Under the pieces are notes generated by a model. That model was not told the DNA's origin and did not search any database. It saw only the letters and a list, made by a program, of their open reading frames with translations. Positions 53,372 through 62,020 of a stretch of DNA of 64,000 nucleotides are shown here, piece by piece. Every line of letters begins with the position of its first letter. The first letter of the stretch is position 1. The stretch covers positions 868,001 to 932,000 of the forward strand of contig NZ_CP015322.1 in the NCBI RefSeq assembly GCF_001686985.1, read 5' to 3'. The translations under genes were made by a program, and so were the position numbers. Source of the DNA: Mesorhizobium amorphae CCNWGS0123 (GTDB lineage: Bacteria > Pseudomonadota > Alphaproteobacteria > Rhizobiales > Rhizobiaceae).

Positions 53372-53915
53372 GCGCGCGAGAAACGGGTAAACTGAGACAA
53401 CGTCCGGCCGCTGGTTGCGCGATCTCGATGCCCAGAATCGTGCAATATCGCTTTGCCACTTCACCGGGTGAAATGAGAACCTTGGTGAGAGCTGTCAAGT
53501 CGATGGCTTATCTTCGCCAGCCCGGCAGGCGGAAGACTGATGCCGTCTTCTCGACCTGTCATTCTTGCCGGTCATTCGAAGGGCAATGGCAAGTCGCCGC
53601 CTCAATCTCAAGACAAGTTGCCTGTCCAATTTCAGCAGGCCGCTACCTGAATTCGGATGGGCACCGGTCTTGTTGCGCAAGAAAGCACAGCGAATTCTGA
53701 CGCGTCCGGAGGGTGAAGCGGCGCTTGGTCCCAGGCTCGGGCTTTCCTGAAGCCCTAGCCTTCCTTTCTGGGTGCCAGCCTTGAGGCGGCCGCTGCCGCA
53801 ATGGCGACGCTGCTAGTGGTGCGCGGGTGCCGGGAGAGGAAGAGGGCGGGCGGGGTGCGGTGGCGGGTAAAGGTCCGGGAGAGAGTCTCCCGGCGTCCGC
53901 CAAGGAGCAACGCCC
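53372..53915. other. Intergenic region before the plasmid-type block
   Basis: About 540 bases without an assigned gene. The last 100 bases are purine-rich and G-rich (GGGAGAGGAAGAGGGCGGGC near 53830-53850), resembling the leaders of the parB-like gene (about 55565-55590) and the helicase gene (about 61925-61950). Confidence 0.4.
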
Positions 53916-54728
53916 ATGACTCAGATGAAAATTCTTGCGCCCAAGCGCAACGAGCGTGCCGGTTACAAGGTCGACGTCAGCCGCGGCCAGCGTATTGGCC
54001 GCGTGTCGTCGGAATGGTTCAACCGGCCGGCGGACGAGCGATACCTGTCGCTCAACGACCTTGGAAATGCGGTGAAGAGCCGGTCGGAGCGCAGTAAAAC
54101 CCGCATCGTCGAAAGTGAGCTGATCCGCGTCGAGGCCAGCCGCGACGATCCGGAGCGCCTGAGGCTAATGCTGCCCGATGCGCCTGCCCCTGTTGCCCCC
54201 ACGCATTGGAGTTTTGGCCAACTCGCCAGCCTGGTCGGCGCACCGGCCACCTATCTGCGGCAGCTTCCAGCCCCGCTCGCGGCGATCAACCTTCAGCACG
54301 GTCTCCTCAACCACCGCGCCGAGCAGGTGAAGACGTTGGAAATCGAGAACGGGCGCCTCGAGTTGCGGGCGGTGACAGGCCCGGATTACGGCAGAATATT
54401 TGACTCAGAACTCGTCGACGCCGTGCAGAAAATCGCCGGCAACGGTACCGGCGACACCCGTTGGAAGGTGCCAGGAGTGCTCGACTGGTCGACGGGAAAC
54501 TACAATCCGCACGTCGACATCTCCCGCGACATCACGACGCTCTACGCGTCAGATCGCGATGTCTTCGTGTTCCTCGTCGACGATCTGAACCCGATCGAGG
54601 CCGGGCGGCTGCCGAATGGGGAACCGGATCTGTACTTCCGTGGCTTTTATTGCTGGAATTCCGAAGTCGGAGCCCGCACCCTCGGCATCGCCAGCTTCTA
54701 TCTACGCGCAGTGTGCCAGAATCGTAAT
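53916..54728 (+). pseudogene. DUF932 protein, 5' part (exon 1), interrupted by group II intron remnant
   Basis: ATG 53916 behind AAGGAGCAACGCCC. The first 271 residues are a well-preserved DUF932 (phage/plasmid-like TIGR03299) protein: THWSFGQLASLVGAPATYLR, YGRIFDSELVDAVQKIAG, YASDRDVFVFLVDDLNPIEA, YFRGFYCWNSEVGARTLGIA, ending AVCQNRN. There the frame runs into intron sequence and stops at 54917. The remaining C-terminal part is at 54992-55369. Such proteins are common on rhizobial plasmids and ICEs; their function is not established. Confidence 0.82.
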
Positions 54729-54991
54729 TACGTGCCGGTGGAGGTGCATCACGTCCGAAAAATGAGTGACATGCAGGGCACCACGCTGTGGGTCCGGGTC
54801 AAAGCTGCACGCACGCGCAAGCGTGTTGTGCTCTGCCGCGACTGCCATGTTGCACACCATGCCGGACGGTTACAGGCAAGACTTGATCGTATGAATGCAA
54901 ACGTAGGAGCCGGATGATGGGAAACTATCACGTCCGGTTCCGTGGGAGGGGTAGAGGTCAATCCCATCGGGAACCCTCGCCCCTACCCGAC
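54729..54991 (+). mobile_element. Group II intron remnant (3' end only) inside the DUF932 gene
   Basis: It contains the C-terminal HNH endonuclease part of an intron-encoded protein (VPVEVHHVRKMSDMQG, RKRVVLCRDCHVAHHAGRLQ), a 34-nt domain V at 54907-54940 and a domain VI hairpin ending CCTACCCGAC at 54991. The intron 5' end, ribozyme core and reverse transcriptase are deleted. The 3' terminus CTACCCGAC is the same as that of the remnant at 13587-14131. Confidence 0.82.
54907..54940 (+). ncRNA. Group II intron domain V (intron remnant 3)
   Basis: A 34-nt hairpin GAGCCGGATGATGG...CCGGTTC with the same outer stem as the domain V at 13627-13660. It cannot support splicing here because the rest of the ribozyme is absent. 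Confidence 0.85.
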
Positions 54992-55369
54992 GGCGTCGAA
55001 GATTTCGAGGAAATCACCATCCGCCATTCAAAATACGCGGCCTCCCGTTTCGCCCTTGAAGCCGAGCCGGCGCTGATCCAGTTTGCCGATTCCTCGCCCA
55101 TGCCGTTCGTCAACGGCATCAAGACGGCGAGGCAACGGATCGTTGCCAGAGACGACGAAGATCGCCAGGGCTTCCTGCGCAAGTGCGGCTTCTCCAAGTC
55201 CGAGACCACGAAGATCATCGATACTGTTCTCATGGAGGAAGGCAGACCACCGGAATCGATCTTTGATTTCGTGCAGGGCATCACGCGGGTCGCGCGCGAC
55301 AAGCCGCATCAGGATGTCCGCCTGGACACGGAGGGCAAAGCCAAGAAGCTTCTCGATTTCGCCGCCTGA
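54992..55369 (+). pseudogene. DUF932 protein, 3' part (exon 2)
   Basis: It resumes with GVEDFEEITIRHSKYAASRF and continues RQRIVARDDEDRQGFLRKCG, ending KAKKLLDFAA. Joined to exon 1 it would read CQNRN-GVEDFEEI, lacking only the two or so residues usually found before GVE. The intron-related deletion therefore also removed about 6 bases of the 5' exon. An ATG at 54914 could give a separate C-terminal peptide, but it lies inside domain V. Confidence 0.8.
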
Positions 55370-55652
55370 TCCTGAGGAGGCCGGCACGAAAACTCTCGTC
55401 GCCGGCCTCGCCTCCGGGCCGTCTTCATCAATCCAAGCGCGGTCCTCCGAAGCAAGTGGACGGCGCTTTTTTCGTGGGAGAACCTTGTGACCAACATGCT
55501 GGAGGCCCCTCCGGCGGCTTGGTCGCGTCGAGATCCGCGAGCCGGGGCCGGGTCGGCGTGAGGCCTGGAGGCAGAGGGGGGAGGGGAGGGTTTTTGACGG
55601 GCTTGGAGGTTCGGGGAGAGGCCCCGGGCCGCCCGTCATGGAGAACCTGACC
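55370..55652. other. Leader of the ParB-like gene
   Basis: About 280 bases with no gene. It contains a G-rich purine tract (GGAGGCAGAGGGGGGAGG near 55567-55585) that shares GAGGCAGAGGGG with the leader of the helicase gene near 61928. Confidence 0.45.
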
Positions 55653-57803
55653 ATGGCAAAGAACGCCATTCAGAAGATCGCGATGAACGCCGCGGAGAAT
55701 ATTCCCTATGACAAACTAATGCTGTCGCAGAAGAATGTCAGGCGCATCAAGGACGGAGTGTCGATCGAGCAGCTGGCCGAAGACATCGGACGGCGAAAGT
55801 TGATCCAGAGCCTGAACGTCCGTCCCGTGCTCGACGGCGAGGGCGAGGAGACCGACACGTTCGAAGTGCCCGCCGGCGGCCGCCGTTATCTGGCGCTCGG
55901 CATCCTCATCAAGCAGAAGCGCCTGGCCAAGGATGAGCTGATCCCCTGCATCGTCAATCGCGGGCAGGAAACCTCGGCCGAGGAGGATTCGCTTGCGGAA
56001 AACCTGCGGCGCGCCGACCTCCACCCGCTCGACCAGTTTCGGGCCTTCAAGACACTCAGCGATCAGGGACTCGATCCCGACGAGATCGGTGCCCGCTTCT
56101 TCGTATCGCCGGCGACCGTGAGACAGCGCCTGCGGCTCGCATCGGTATCGCCAAAGCTGCTTGAGCTCTACGAGAAGGACGAAATCCGTCTCGAGCAAAT
56201 CATGGCGTTTTCGATCTCGGACGATCACGCGCGCCAGGAACAGGTCTGGGAGCGGATTGCCAGCTCGCATACGCAGGAACCGTACTATATCAGGCGCCTG
56301 CTGACGGAGACGACGGTGCGAGCCGACGATCGTCGGGCCGTCTATGTCGGCGCCGATGCCTATGAAGCGGCTGGAGGCGTCATCCTTCGCGACCTGTTCG
56401 AGCAGGATTCCGGCGGCTGGTTCCAGGATGCGGCACTCCTCGAGCAGCTTGTCTTCGACAGGCTGAAGGGGGATGCCGAGGCGATCCGCGCCGAAGGATG
56501 GAAATGGGTGGAAGCGGCGATCAGCTTTCCCTATGGCCACGCCTCCGGCATGAGGCGCATCTACGCCGAGGCGCGGGAGCTCAGCGCCGAGGAGATCGAA
56601 CGCTACGACGCGCTGAAGGCCGACTACGACAAGCTGGATGCGGACTATGCCAAGGCCGAGGATGCCGACGAAGCAATCGAGGCGAAGCTCGACCAGCTGG
56701 GTGCCGAGCTCGATGCGATCGATGATCGTCCTCAAAGCTACGATCCCGCCCAGAAGGCGATTGCCGGTGCGTTCGTTACGCTTGCGGCGAACGGCAAACT
56801 CCAGGTCGACGCCGGTTTCGTGCGGTCCGAGGACGAGCCGCGGACGGAAACCGGCGACGTCGCTGAGGGCGAGGAAGGGAGCGCCGACGGCGGAACCCAA
56901 TCCAATGGCGACGACGGTGGCGATGGTGTTGTCGTCAACGGCCAGCCGATGAACGACGCCTCTGGCGACGACGGCGAGGACGATGGCATCAAGCCACTGC
57001 CTGATCGGCTCGTCTTCGACCTGACCGCTCAGCGCACGCTGGCGCTACGCAACGCGCTCGCCGGCGACGTCGATATCGCCATCATCGCCGCACTCCATGC
57101 CTTCGTCCTGCAGGTCTTCTATCGCTTCGCGCCGAACACCTGCCTGGAGATCAGCCTGAAGAGCGGCAGCTTCAGCCAGGTCGACGGTCTTGCCGAGACA
57201 TGCTGGGCCAAGGAGATTGCCGAGCGGCACGAAGCCTGGGACCGCGATTTGCCCGATGAGGCGGAAGGCCTGTGGGACTTCCTTCTCGGCCGCGATGAAG
57301 CAAGCCGCAAGGCGCTGTTCGCGCACTGCGTCTCGCTGACCCTCAATGCGGTGGTCGAACCCTGGAACAGGCGAGCTAAGGCGCTCGAGCATGCAGACGT
57401 GCTTGGCCGCTCGCTCCAGTTCGACATGGTCGACGCCGGCTGGACGCCCACGGTCGAGTTCCTCGGGAGGCTCACCAAGGCGCGGATTCTACAGGCTGTC
57501 CGTGAAGCGCGTGGCGCAGACTCCGCGCAGCTGATCGACCACATGAAGAAGGACATCATGGCCCGTGAAGCCGCCCGTCTTCTCGAAGGCTCGAACTGGC
57601 TGCCAGAGCCGCTGCGCGCTGAGGTCGATGAAGTGTCTGCCGATGCTGGCGACGCGGCCGCCAGCGAGATGTCGGACGAAGCGGCTCTCGACGGCGATGC
57701 CGCCGAGCTTCCGGCCTTCCTCGCCGACGATGCGGATCCGTCCTCCGATGCGCCGGTGACCATCGACGGCGACGAAACGGACCACCTCCAGGCCGCCGAA
57801 TAG
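55653..57803 (+). CDS. ParB/RepB-like DNA-binding protein, large plasmid type
   Basis: 716 residues from ATG 55653, preferred over ATG 55638 because GGAG lies nine bases upstream. The N-terminal ParB domain contains YDKLMLSQKNVRRIKDGVSI, AGGRRYLALGILIKQKRL and the motif ENLRRADLHPLDQFRAFKTL (about 15-130). A helix-turn-helix follows (FFVSPATVRQRLRLASVSPK). The long C-terminal half has an acidic linker (DDGGDGVVVNGQPMNDASGD) and a second folded part. It is much longer than classical ParB (about 300), and no parA is adjacent. This form is common on rhizobial plasmids and ICEs. Confidence 0.88.
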   Translation: MAKNAIQKIAMNAAENIPYDKLMLSQKNVRRIKDGVSIEQLAEDIGRRKLIQSLNVRPVLDGEGEETDTFEVPAGGRRYLALGILIKQKRLAKDELIPCIVNRGQETSAEEDSLAENLRRADLHPLDQFRAFKTLSDQGLDPDEIGARFFVSPATVRQRLRLASVSPKLLELYEKDEIRLEQIMAFSISDDHARQEQVWERIASSHTQEPYYIRRLLTETTVRADDRRAVYVGADAYEAAGGVILRDLFEQDSGGWFQDAALLEQLVFDRLKGDAEAIRAEGWKWVEAAISFPYGHASGMRRIYAEARELSAEEIERYDALKADYDKLDADYAKAEDADEAIEAKLDQLGAELDAIDDRPQSYDPAQKAIAGAFVTLAANGKLQVDAGFVRSEDEPRTETGDVAEGEEGSADGGTQSNGDDGGDGVVVNGQPMNDASGDDGEDDGIKPLPDRLVFDLTAQRTLALRNALAGDVDIAIIAALHAFVLQVFYRFAPNTCLEISLKSGSFSQVDGLAETCWAKEIAERHEAWDRDLPDEAEGLWDFLLGRDEASRKALFAHCVSLTLNAVVEPWNRRAKALEHADVLGRSLQFDMVDAGWTPTVEFLGRLTKARILQAVREARGADSAQLIDHMKKDIMAREAARLLEGSNWLPEPLRAEVDEVSADAGDAAASEMSDEAALDGDAAELPAFLADDADPSSDAPVTIDGDETDHLQAAE

Positions 57804-57822
57804 TCGGCCTCCCGGTCCCACC

Positions 57823-57849
57823 GGTCCGGCACCTTCGCCGGACCCTTTT
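57823..57849 (+). terminator. Rho-independent terminator after the ParB-like gene
   Basis: GGTCCGGC-ACCTTC-GCCGGACC followed by CTTTT, 20 bases after the stop codon. Confidence 0.8.
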
Positions 57850-57869
57850 CAGTTCCAACTCACTCTCAA

Positions 57870-57904
57870 GCCCGGGATCGCCATAGCGCGCCCGGGCGTT
57901 TTTG
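57870..57904 (+). terminator. Second rho-independent terminator-like hairpin
   Basis: GCCCGGG (57870-57876) and CCCGGGC (57891-57897) form a stem followed by GTTTTT. It lies just before the next gene, so it could act as a second terminator or as a leader hairpin. Confidence 0.6.
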
Positions 57905-57920
57905 TTTCATGGAGATCGAC

Positions 57921-58313
57921 ATGTTCGACTGGAAAAGATCCTGCTCCTACGACGAGCAGCAGAAGAGACGTTTCCACACCACAGCCCGTTCACGGCTGAA
58001 GAAACTCGCCGCCGAACTTGCGCTGCCGCAGGGAAGCTTTGACCTGCGCTCAAACAGGGCGGGCATCGCCGTTTGCGGTGAAATTACCCTGCATCATGAT
58101 CGTGCCTATATCCAGGTCGGCCAGTTCGGCCTGTCCTCTGGTCACGGCATCCTGATCAGGACCTGCAAGGGCCGTAAGGACTATACCGGCGGGGTCAACC
58201 ACTTCGTCGCACTCGGCATGCTGGACGACATTCCGGCGCTAGCCGCCGCCGTCCGTGCCATCACCGGGGTTGCTCGAGACGCTTCGTGTTCCTCCGAGCG
58301 ACGCGCCGCCTAA
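57921..58313 (+). CDS. Conserved plasmid-type hypothetical protein
   Basis: 130 residues from ATG 57921 (MFDWKRSCSYDEQQKRRFHT), which has GGAG six bases upstream; ATG 57909 is an alternative. It contains HTTARSRLKKLAAELALPQG and EITLHHDRAYIQVGQFGLSS. I do not recognise a named domain, but the setting between the ParB-like and DUF1419 genes is typical of small conserved proteins on rhizobial plasmids. Confidence 0.65.
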   Translation: MFDWKRSCSYDEQQKRRFHTTARSRLKKLAAELALPQGSFDLRSNRAGIAVCGEITLHHDRAYIQVGQFGLSSGHGILIRTCKGRKDYTGGVNHFVALGMLDDIPALAAAVRAITGVARDASCSSERRAA

Positions 58314-58445
58314 AGTCCTGCAAACCCCATCATCGCCAGTGCACGTGTCGGCCGCAGGCTCGGCCCGTCGCCAGCCACAACACGGCAAGGAGTTGCCATG
58401 GCGCGGCGATGCCGCGCGTGGCCGACCTGACTTCAGGAGAACCTC

Positions 58446-59045
58446 ATGACCGCACATCCACCCTTCAGGAAGGTGCTCGACGGCGTCGCCACCCGCGAGC
58501 AGATGTTCCAACTGTTTAGCCGTCACAAAGACACTCCCGGCATCGATCCCAATTCCGGCACTCCCTATTCAGGCGAGTGGTTCGAGATCACCGCGTCCGA
58601 ATACCACTTCATGCTCGGTTTGTTGCCGCCGCTCTTCATGCGCACCGGCATGTTCGGAATGTCGGAGTATAAAGCCGGCAACGTGACCAGCGTATTCTTC
58701 GCGATCCGGATCCGGCGCCGCGAGCGCTGGTTTCATGGCTTCTGCGATCTCACCGATCGGCAGTCGCCAGACAAGATGCGCGCCGCCATCATCGCCCACG
58801 AGACCGGCGCGAGCGACAGCATGACCCGCTCGGAAAAGCTCGAGGCGATCTGGAACATAACCCCTGTCGAACTCAAGGGGACCCCCCGCAATGCAGACCC
58901 CGAGACCGGGTGGGCCGAACATCGCGGCAAACGCACGATTCTCGTCAACGCCGGAAGGCATGATGCTGCCTTCAAGCTGCTCGATGACCTGTCGGATCTC
59001 GAGATCGACGAGTTCCTGTCCAAAGTGCGATTGCGTCGGAGCTGA
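58446..59045 (+). CDS. DUF1419 family protein
   Basis: 199 residues, ATG at 58446 behind CAGGAGAACCTC. Family features are QMFQLFSRHKDTPG, SGEWFEITASEYHFMLGLLP, MRTGMFGMSEYKAGNVTSVF, WFHGFCDLTDR, MRAAIIAHETGASDSMTRSE and KLEAIWNITP. The function is unknown; the family is found mainly on plasmids and ICEs of Rhizobiales, next to the other DUF genes seen here. Confidence 0.82.
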   Translation: MTAHPPFRKVLDGVATREQMFQLFSRHKDTPGIDPNSGTPYSGEWFEITASEYHFMLGLLPPLFMRTGMFGMSEYKAGNVTSVFFAIRIRRRERWFHGFCDLTDRQSPDKMRAAIIAHETGASDSMTRSEKLEAIWNITPVELKGTPRNADPETGWAEHRGKRTILVNAGRHDAAFKLLDDLSDLEIDEFLSKVRLRRS

Positions 59046-59233
59046 CGAAAGGAAGGCGACGATGGATAGCTATGAGAACCGCGCCTCGACGGCGAAACCT
59101 CTCCATCACGGTGACCGACTTCCGCTCAATGGATGCACCCGCGTACGGCCCATCCTCAAGCTGTTGAGACATGCGAGACCGTATGGCCAATTGCCCCGAG
59201 GATACAAGCATCGGCCCTCACCAAAACTTGGGT

Positions 59234-59692
59234 TCAGTGCCTGCCACGCGGGAGGTATCCGGCATTGCGTAAAGCGCCGATGAACAGGCTGGTCGGGCCG
59301 GCGATACTCGTCCTGGCCTGCGTTGCGAGCGGCAGCGTGTTCCAGTCCTCCAACGGAGCGATAAAGCTGGAGAAAGTGCCATTGACCATGCAATTGCTGG
59401 TCGCCAAGCCCTGCTTATCCAGCACCAGAACCCCTGTCTGATTGCTTGGATACCGAATGGCGGCGACGCGCTGAAGTTCCATGTCGCCATCGACGCGCAA
59501 ATTGAAAAGCACGACGCCCTGGCTTCTGTGGGCGATTTCCGCGACTTTTTCCGCGAAAGGAATAGAAAGCGCACAAACGCTGTCGACCGCCATCCCGAAA
59601 ACAAGCGCGTCCAACTCATCCGCCGCCATGAGAAGATTAGTTCCCAAGAATATAAGGATTGCAATCGCTCCAGCCGGATTGTGCACAGTCAT
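59234..59692 (-). CDS. Hypothetical membrane-anchored or exported protein
   Basis: 152 residues from ATG 59692 (MTVHNPAGAIAILIFLGTNL), with GGCGGAGTGCG upstream; a longer frame opens at 59836. One hydrophobic N-terminal segment (AGAIAILIFLGTNLLMA) is followed by a soluble domain (VFGMAVDSVCALSIPFAEKV, DGDMELQRVAAIRYPSNQTG). No family is recognised. Confidence 0.5.
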   Translation of the reverse strand: MTVHNPAGAIAILIFLGTNLLMAADELDALVFGMAVDSVCALSIPFAEKVAEIAHRSQGVVLFNLRVDGDMELQRVAAIRYPSNQTGVLVLDKQGLATSNCMVNGTFSSFIAPLEDWNTLPLATQARTSIAGPTSLFIGALRNAGYLPRGRH

Positions 59693-60139
59693 CGCACTCC
59701 GCCGGCTCGACGCCTGAGCATCGCGTGTATGAGGCAGCTCTCTCTCGGTAGGCACGTTTGCCCCCGTTGATTGAGCCGATTGCCCTAGGCTCATGACACA
59801 CCGCTTGCTCGTTGCGGGGCTTCTCCGGTAAATCACGGCGAAAGCGATATGATACGTCTGGCACTCGCTAACCCAAACTGCGACTTGGCTAGCAAGTCAT
59901 GCTCACATCAAGGAACGGACTATGAAGCGCCAGATCCGGCCATTCATCGTGAACTGAAACAGAGGCGCGGTAAGCAGAAGCCAAGCCATTCGATCTGGGG
60001 CGATCTCGACCTGTCCAAGATTGCCACGGAGATGACGCAGCCAGGCTATGCTGCTCCGCTCCCAAATGCCCAGGTCATTGACTTCAGTATAAGACCCCTT
60101 GATGCTGAAGAAGGGGATAAACCACAAGCGGAGTATATG

Positions 60140-60604
60140 ATGGCCGAGTTTCAGGACGCTCAGACTGTTCAGACGACAGTAGCCCCAGCCAAAGTGGAAG
60201 TGCCTGAATCCAAGAAGAAAGTTCCGCGAGCAAAGAAAGCGAAGGCGGAGCTCGTAAAGCCGGTCCGCAAGAACGGAGCGAAACCTGCGCCCCAGGCCGC
60301 CGAAGCTCCCGTGGTAGCGAAGACCGTCCGCAAGACATATTCCGAGAAGGAACGCTCCCAGAAGCTTGCCCAGATCGAAAAATCGATCGCTGCCGGCGCG
60401 ACCAGCAAGATTGCGGTCGGCCAGGCCGGCATATCCGAGCAGACCTACTATTATTGGAAGAGAGCTGTCGCACCTTCTTCAGACAGCGGCGATCTCCGTG
60501 ATCTTGTCGCGCTCGAAGAAGAAAACAAGCGCCTGAAGAACCTGCTTGCCGACCGTCTGCGCAAGGAAAATGCCGAGCTCAAGAAGAAGCTGGGCCTGGC
60601 GTAA
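60140..60604 (+). CDS. SyrB-like regulator
   Basis: 154 residues from ATG 60140, with GCGGAG just upstream; the frame is open back to 59849 but the earlier part lacks similarity. A Lys/Ala/Pro-rich region (VPRAKKAKAELVKPVRKNGA) is followed by VRKTYSEKERSQKLAQIEKS, the helix-turn-helix-like segment GQAGISEQTYYYWKRAVAPS, and a leucine-rich coiled coil (LVALEEENKRLKNLLADRLR, ENAELKKKLGLA). The end matches proteins annotated SyrB in rhizobia. The name is from similarity; a direct role in repression of syrM has been shown only in Sinorhizobium. Confidence 0.72.
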   Translation: MAEFQDAQTVQTTVAPAKVEVPESKKKVPRAKKAKAELVKPVRKNGAKPAPQAAEAPVVAKTVRKTYSEKERSQKLAQIEKSIAAGATSKIAVGQAGISEQTYYYWKRAVAPSSDSGDLRDLVALEEENKRLKNLLADRLRKENAELKKKLGLA

Positions 60605-60639
60605 GGCATAGTGAGCATCGCTGGAAATTCCGCCGACAC

Positions 60640-61833
60640 TCAAGGCGGTAGCGGCGGCATATCGCCTTCGCCGACCCGCCACACCCAGGAGCCGATCTCC
60701 GGTCGCGCGGCGATCATTTCGTCGAGCGACACTTCGAAGTTCTGGTCCGCTCCGGCCGGAACGACAAAGAGCGCGATCGGCTCGTCCCTGTTCTGAAGCA
60801 ACGCGTTGGCGATCGGCTGGTCGGGATGCAGGTCAAAGCGCAATCCCTTCACGCTCTTCTCGCGAAGGCGGGCGAGCCCATCGACGAGCCTTTTCTCCGG
60901 GACCGTCTCGTAGGGTATCCAGTTCTCGGACACCACCATCAACGCGACCTCCTCGACAATGGCGAGGCCGGCCGGGTTCAGTCCGAACGTCGCGATCGTC
61001 ATGAGATGCGAGCTGGAATCCGCTGCCCACAGCGACAATTCTTTTTCAAAACGCGCCTGCAAGCGGCGATGCAATGCATCGTCGATCATGAAGGGAAAAC
61101 CGGGCAAATGCCTGATGACGAGTTTCTGACCGGATCGGGCGGGCACGATCTCCTTCACCTCGCCGACCAGGACAAGCAACTTTCGGGGGCCGGATTTCGG
61201 CGGGAGCGCCGTGCCGAGAACCGCGTTGCGACGCTGCTCGATGGCTTGCCTGTTCTCGGCCCGAAACGGCTCGGGCACGAACAGGATGTCGGCGAGTGGT
61301 CCGCCCCTCACTGTCATTTGCCCGGCAGCCTCGAGCAGATGCCAACGGACATTCCACCAATGCCGTTTGCCGGCCCACCTCGATGTCCAGACCGTCAGTT
61401 CGGCCTCGTGCCAGAGATAATGAAGCAGGCCACGCAGCGACATCCGCCTCGGATCGGCGGTAACGCTGGCGGAACTTTGCCCCGCAGGCACCGATGCCGC
61501 CCGGCTCCCTGTCTTCGACAGGCTGAAGTCCAATTTGAGGGCGGCCAAGCCGTTTTGCGGATCGAGCTGTATCGCACTGCCCATCAAGGCGCCCAGGCCG
61601 GACAGTTCGTAAGGCGATTCATAGGAATCGCAGGATGGATCATGCCCGCCGCCGCTCATCGGCATGCGCTTGATCAGGTGAAGGTCGCCGATGCGGGCGA
61701 TGTACATCGGGCAGCCCGGCTCGCGGCACAGGCATAGCGGACGCTCGGTGCGGGCATAGGCACTCGCCAGCGCCGCCTGCAGGTCAGGCGCTGCCTCCTC
61801 GTAGACCGCACTGCCAATTCTGAACCGTCGCAT
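60640..61833 (-). CDS. DUF1173 family protein
   Basis: 397 residues from ATG 61833 (MRRFRIGSAVYEEAAPDLQA); a longer in-frame start at 62100 would run through the divergent leader and is rejected. Family features are RTERPLCLCREPGCPMYIAR and HLIKRMPMSGGGHDPSCDSY near the N-terminus (zinc-like Cys/His residues), LRGLLHYLWHEAELTVW and LFVVPAGADQNFEVSLDEMI. The function is unknown; it is regularly encoded beside the methyltransferase-helicase gene on plasmids and ICEs. It is divergent from that gene. Confidence 0.82.
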   Translation of the reverse strand: MRRFRIGSAVYEEAAPDLQAALASAYARTERPLCLCREPGCPMYIARIGDLHLIKRMPMSGGGHDPSCDSYESPYELSGLGALMGSAIQLDPQNGLAALKLDFSLSKTGSRAASVPAGQSSASVTADPRRMSLRGLLHYLWHEAELTVWTSRWAGKRHWWNVRWHLLEAAGQMTVRGGPLADILFVPEPFRAENRQAIEQRRNAVLGTALPPKSGPRKLLVLVGEVKEIVPARSGQKLVIRHLPGFPFMIDDALHRRLQARFEKELSLWAADSSSHLMTIATFGLNPAGLAIVEEVALMVVSENWIPYETVPEKRLVDGLARLREKSVKGLRFDLHPDQPIANALLQNRDEPIALFVVPAGADQNFEVSLDEMIAARPEIGSWVWRVGEGDMPPLPP

Positions 61834-62020
61834 CACCTCCACAGCTCCAGGTCGCCGCCGCATCCCTGTGCGCGCATTCAAGTCATGGGTTTGCACAGAG
61901 CGCAACCCCTTTGGTGCATCGGCGCCAGAGGCAGAGGGGAGCCGGGAGGAGTGTGGCCCGGCTGGCGCGCAGAGAGTGCCGGCGCGGGCGCCACTCTCCC
62001 CTCTTGCGAAGGACATTTCC
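61834..62020. promoter_or_regulatory. Divergent promoter region of DUF1173 and helicase genes
   Basis: 187 bases between two divergent starts. The plus side carries GAGGCAGAGGGGAGC (61928-61942) and a GC-rich inverted region, with AAGGA as ribosome-binding site for the helicase gene. Confidence 0.5.

Noticed and set aside
55716..56900. 394-codon minus-strand open frame within the ParB-like gene
   Set aside because: A shadow of a strongly supported ParB-domain gene with a good ribosome-binding site.
60826..61737. 303-codon plus-strand open frame within the DUF1173 gene
   Set aside because: Antisense to the DUF1173 protein; no motif or ribosome-binding site.
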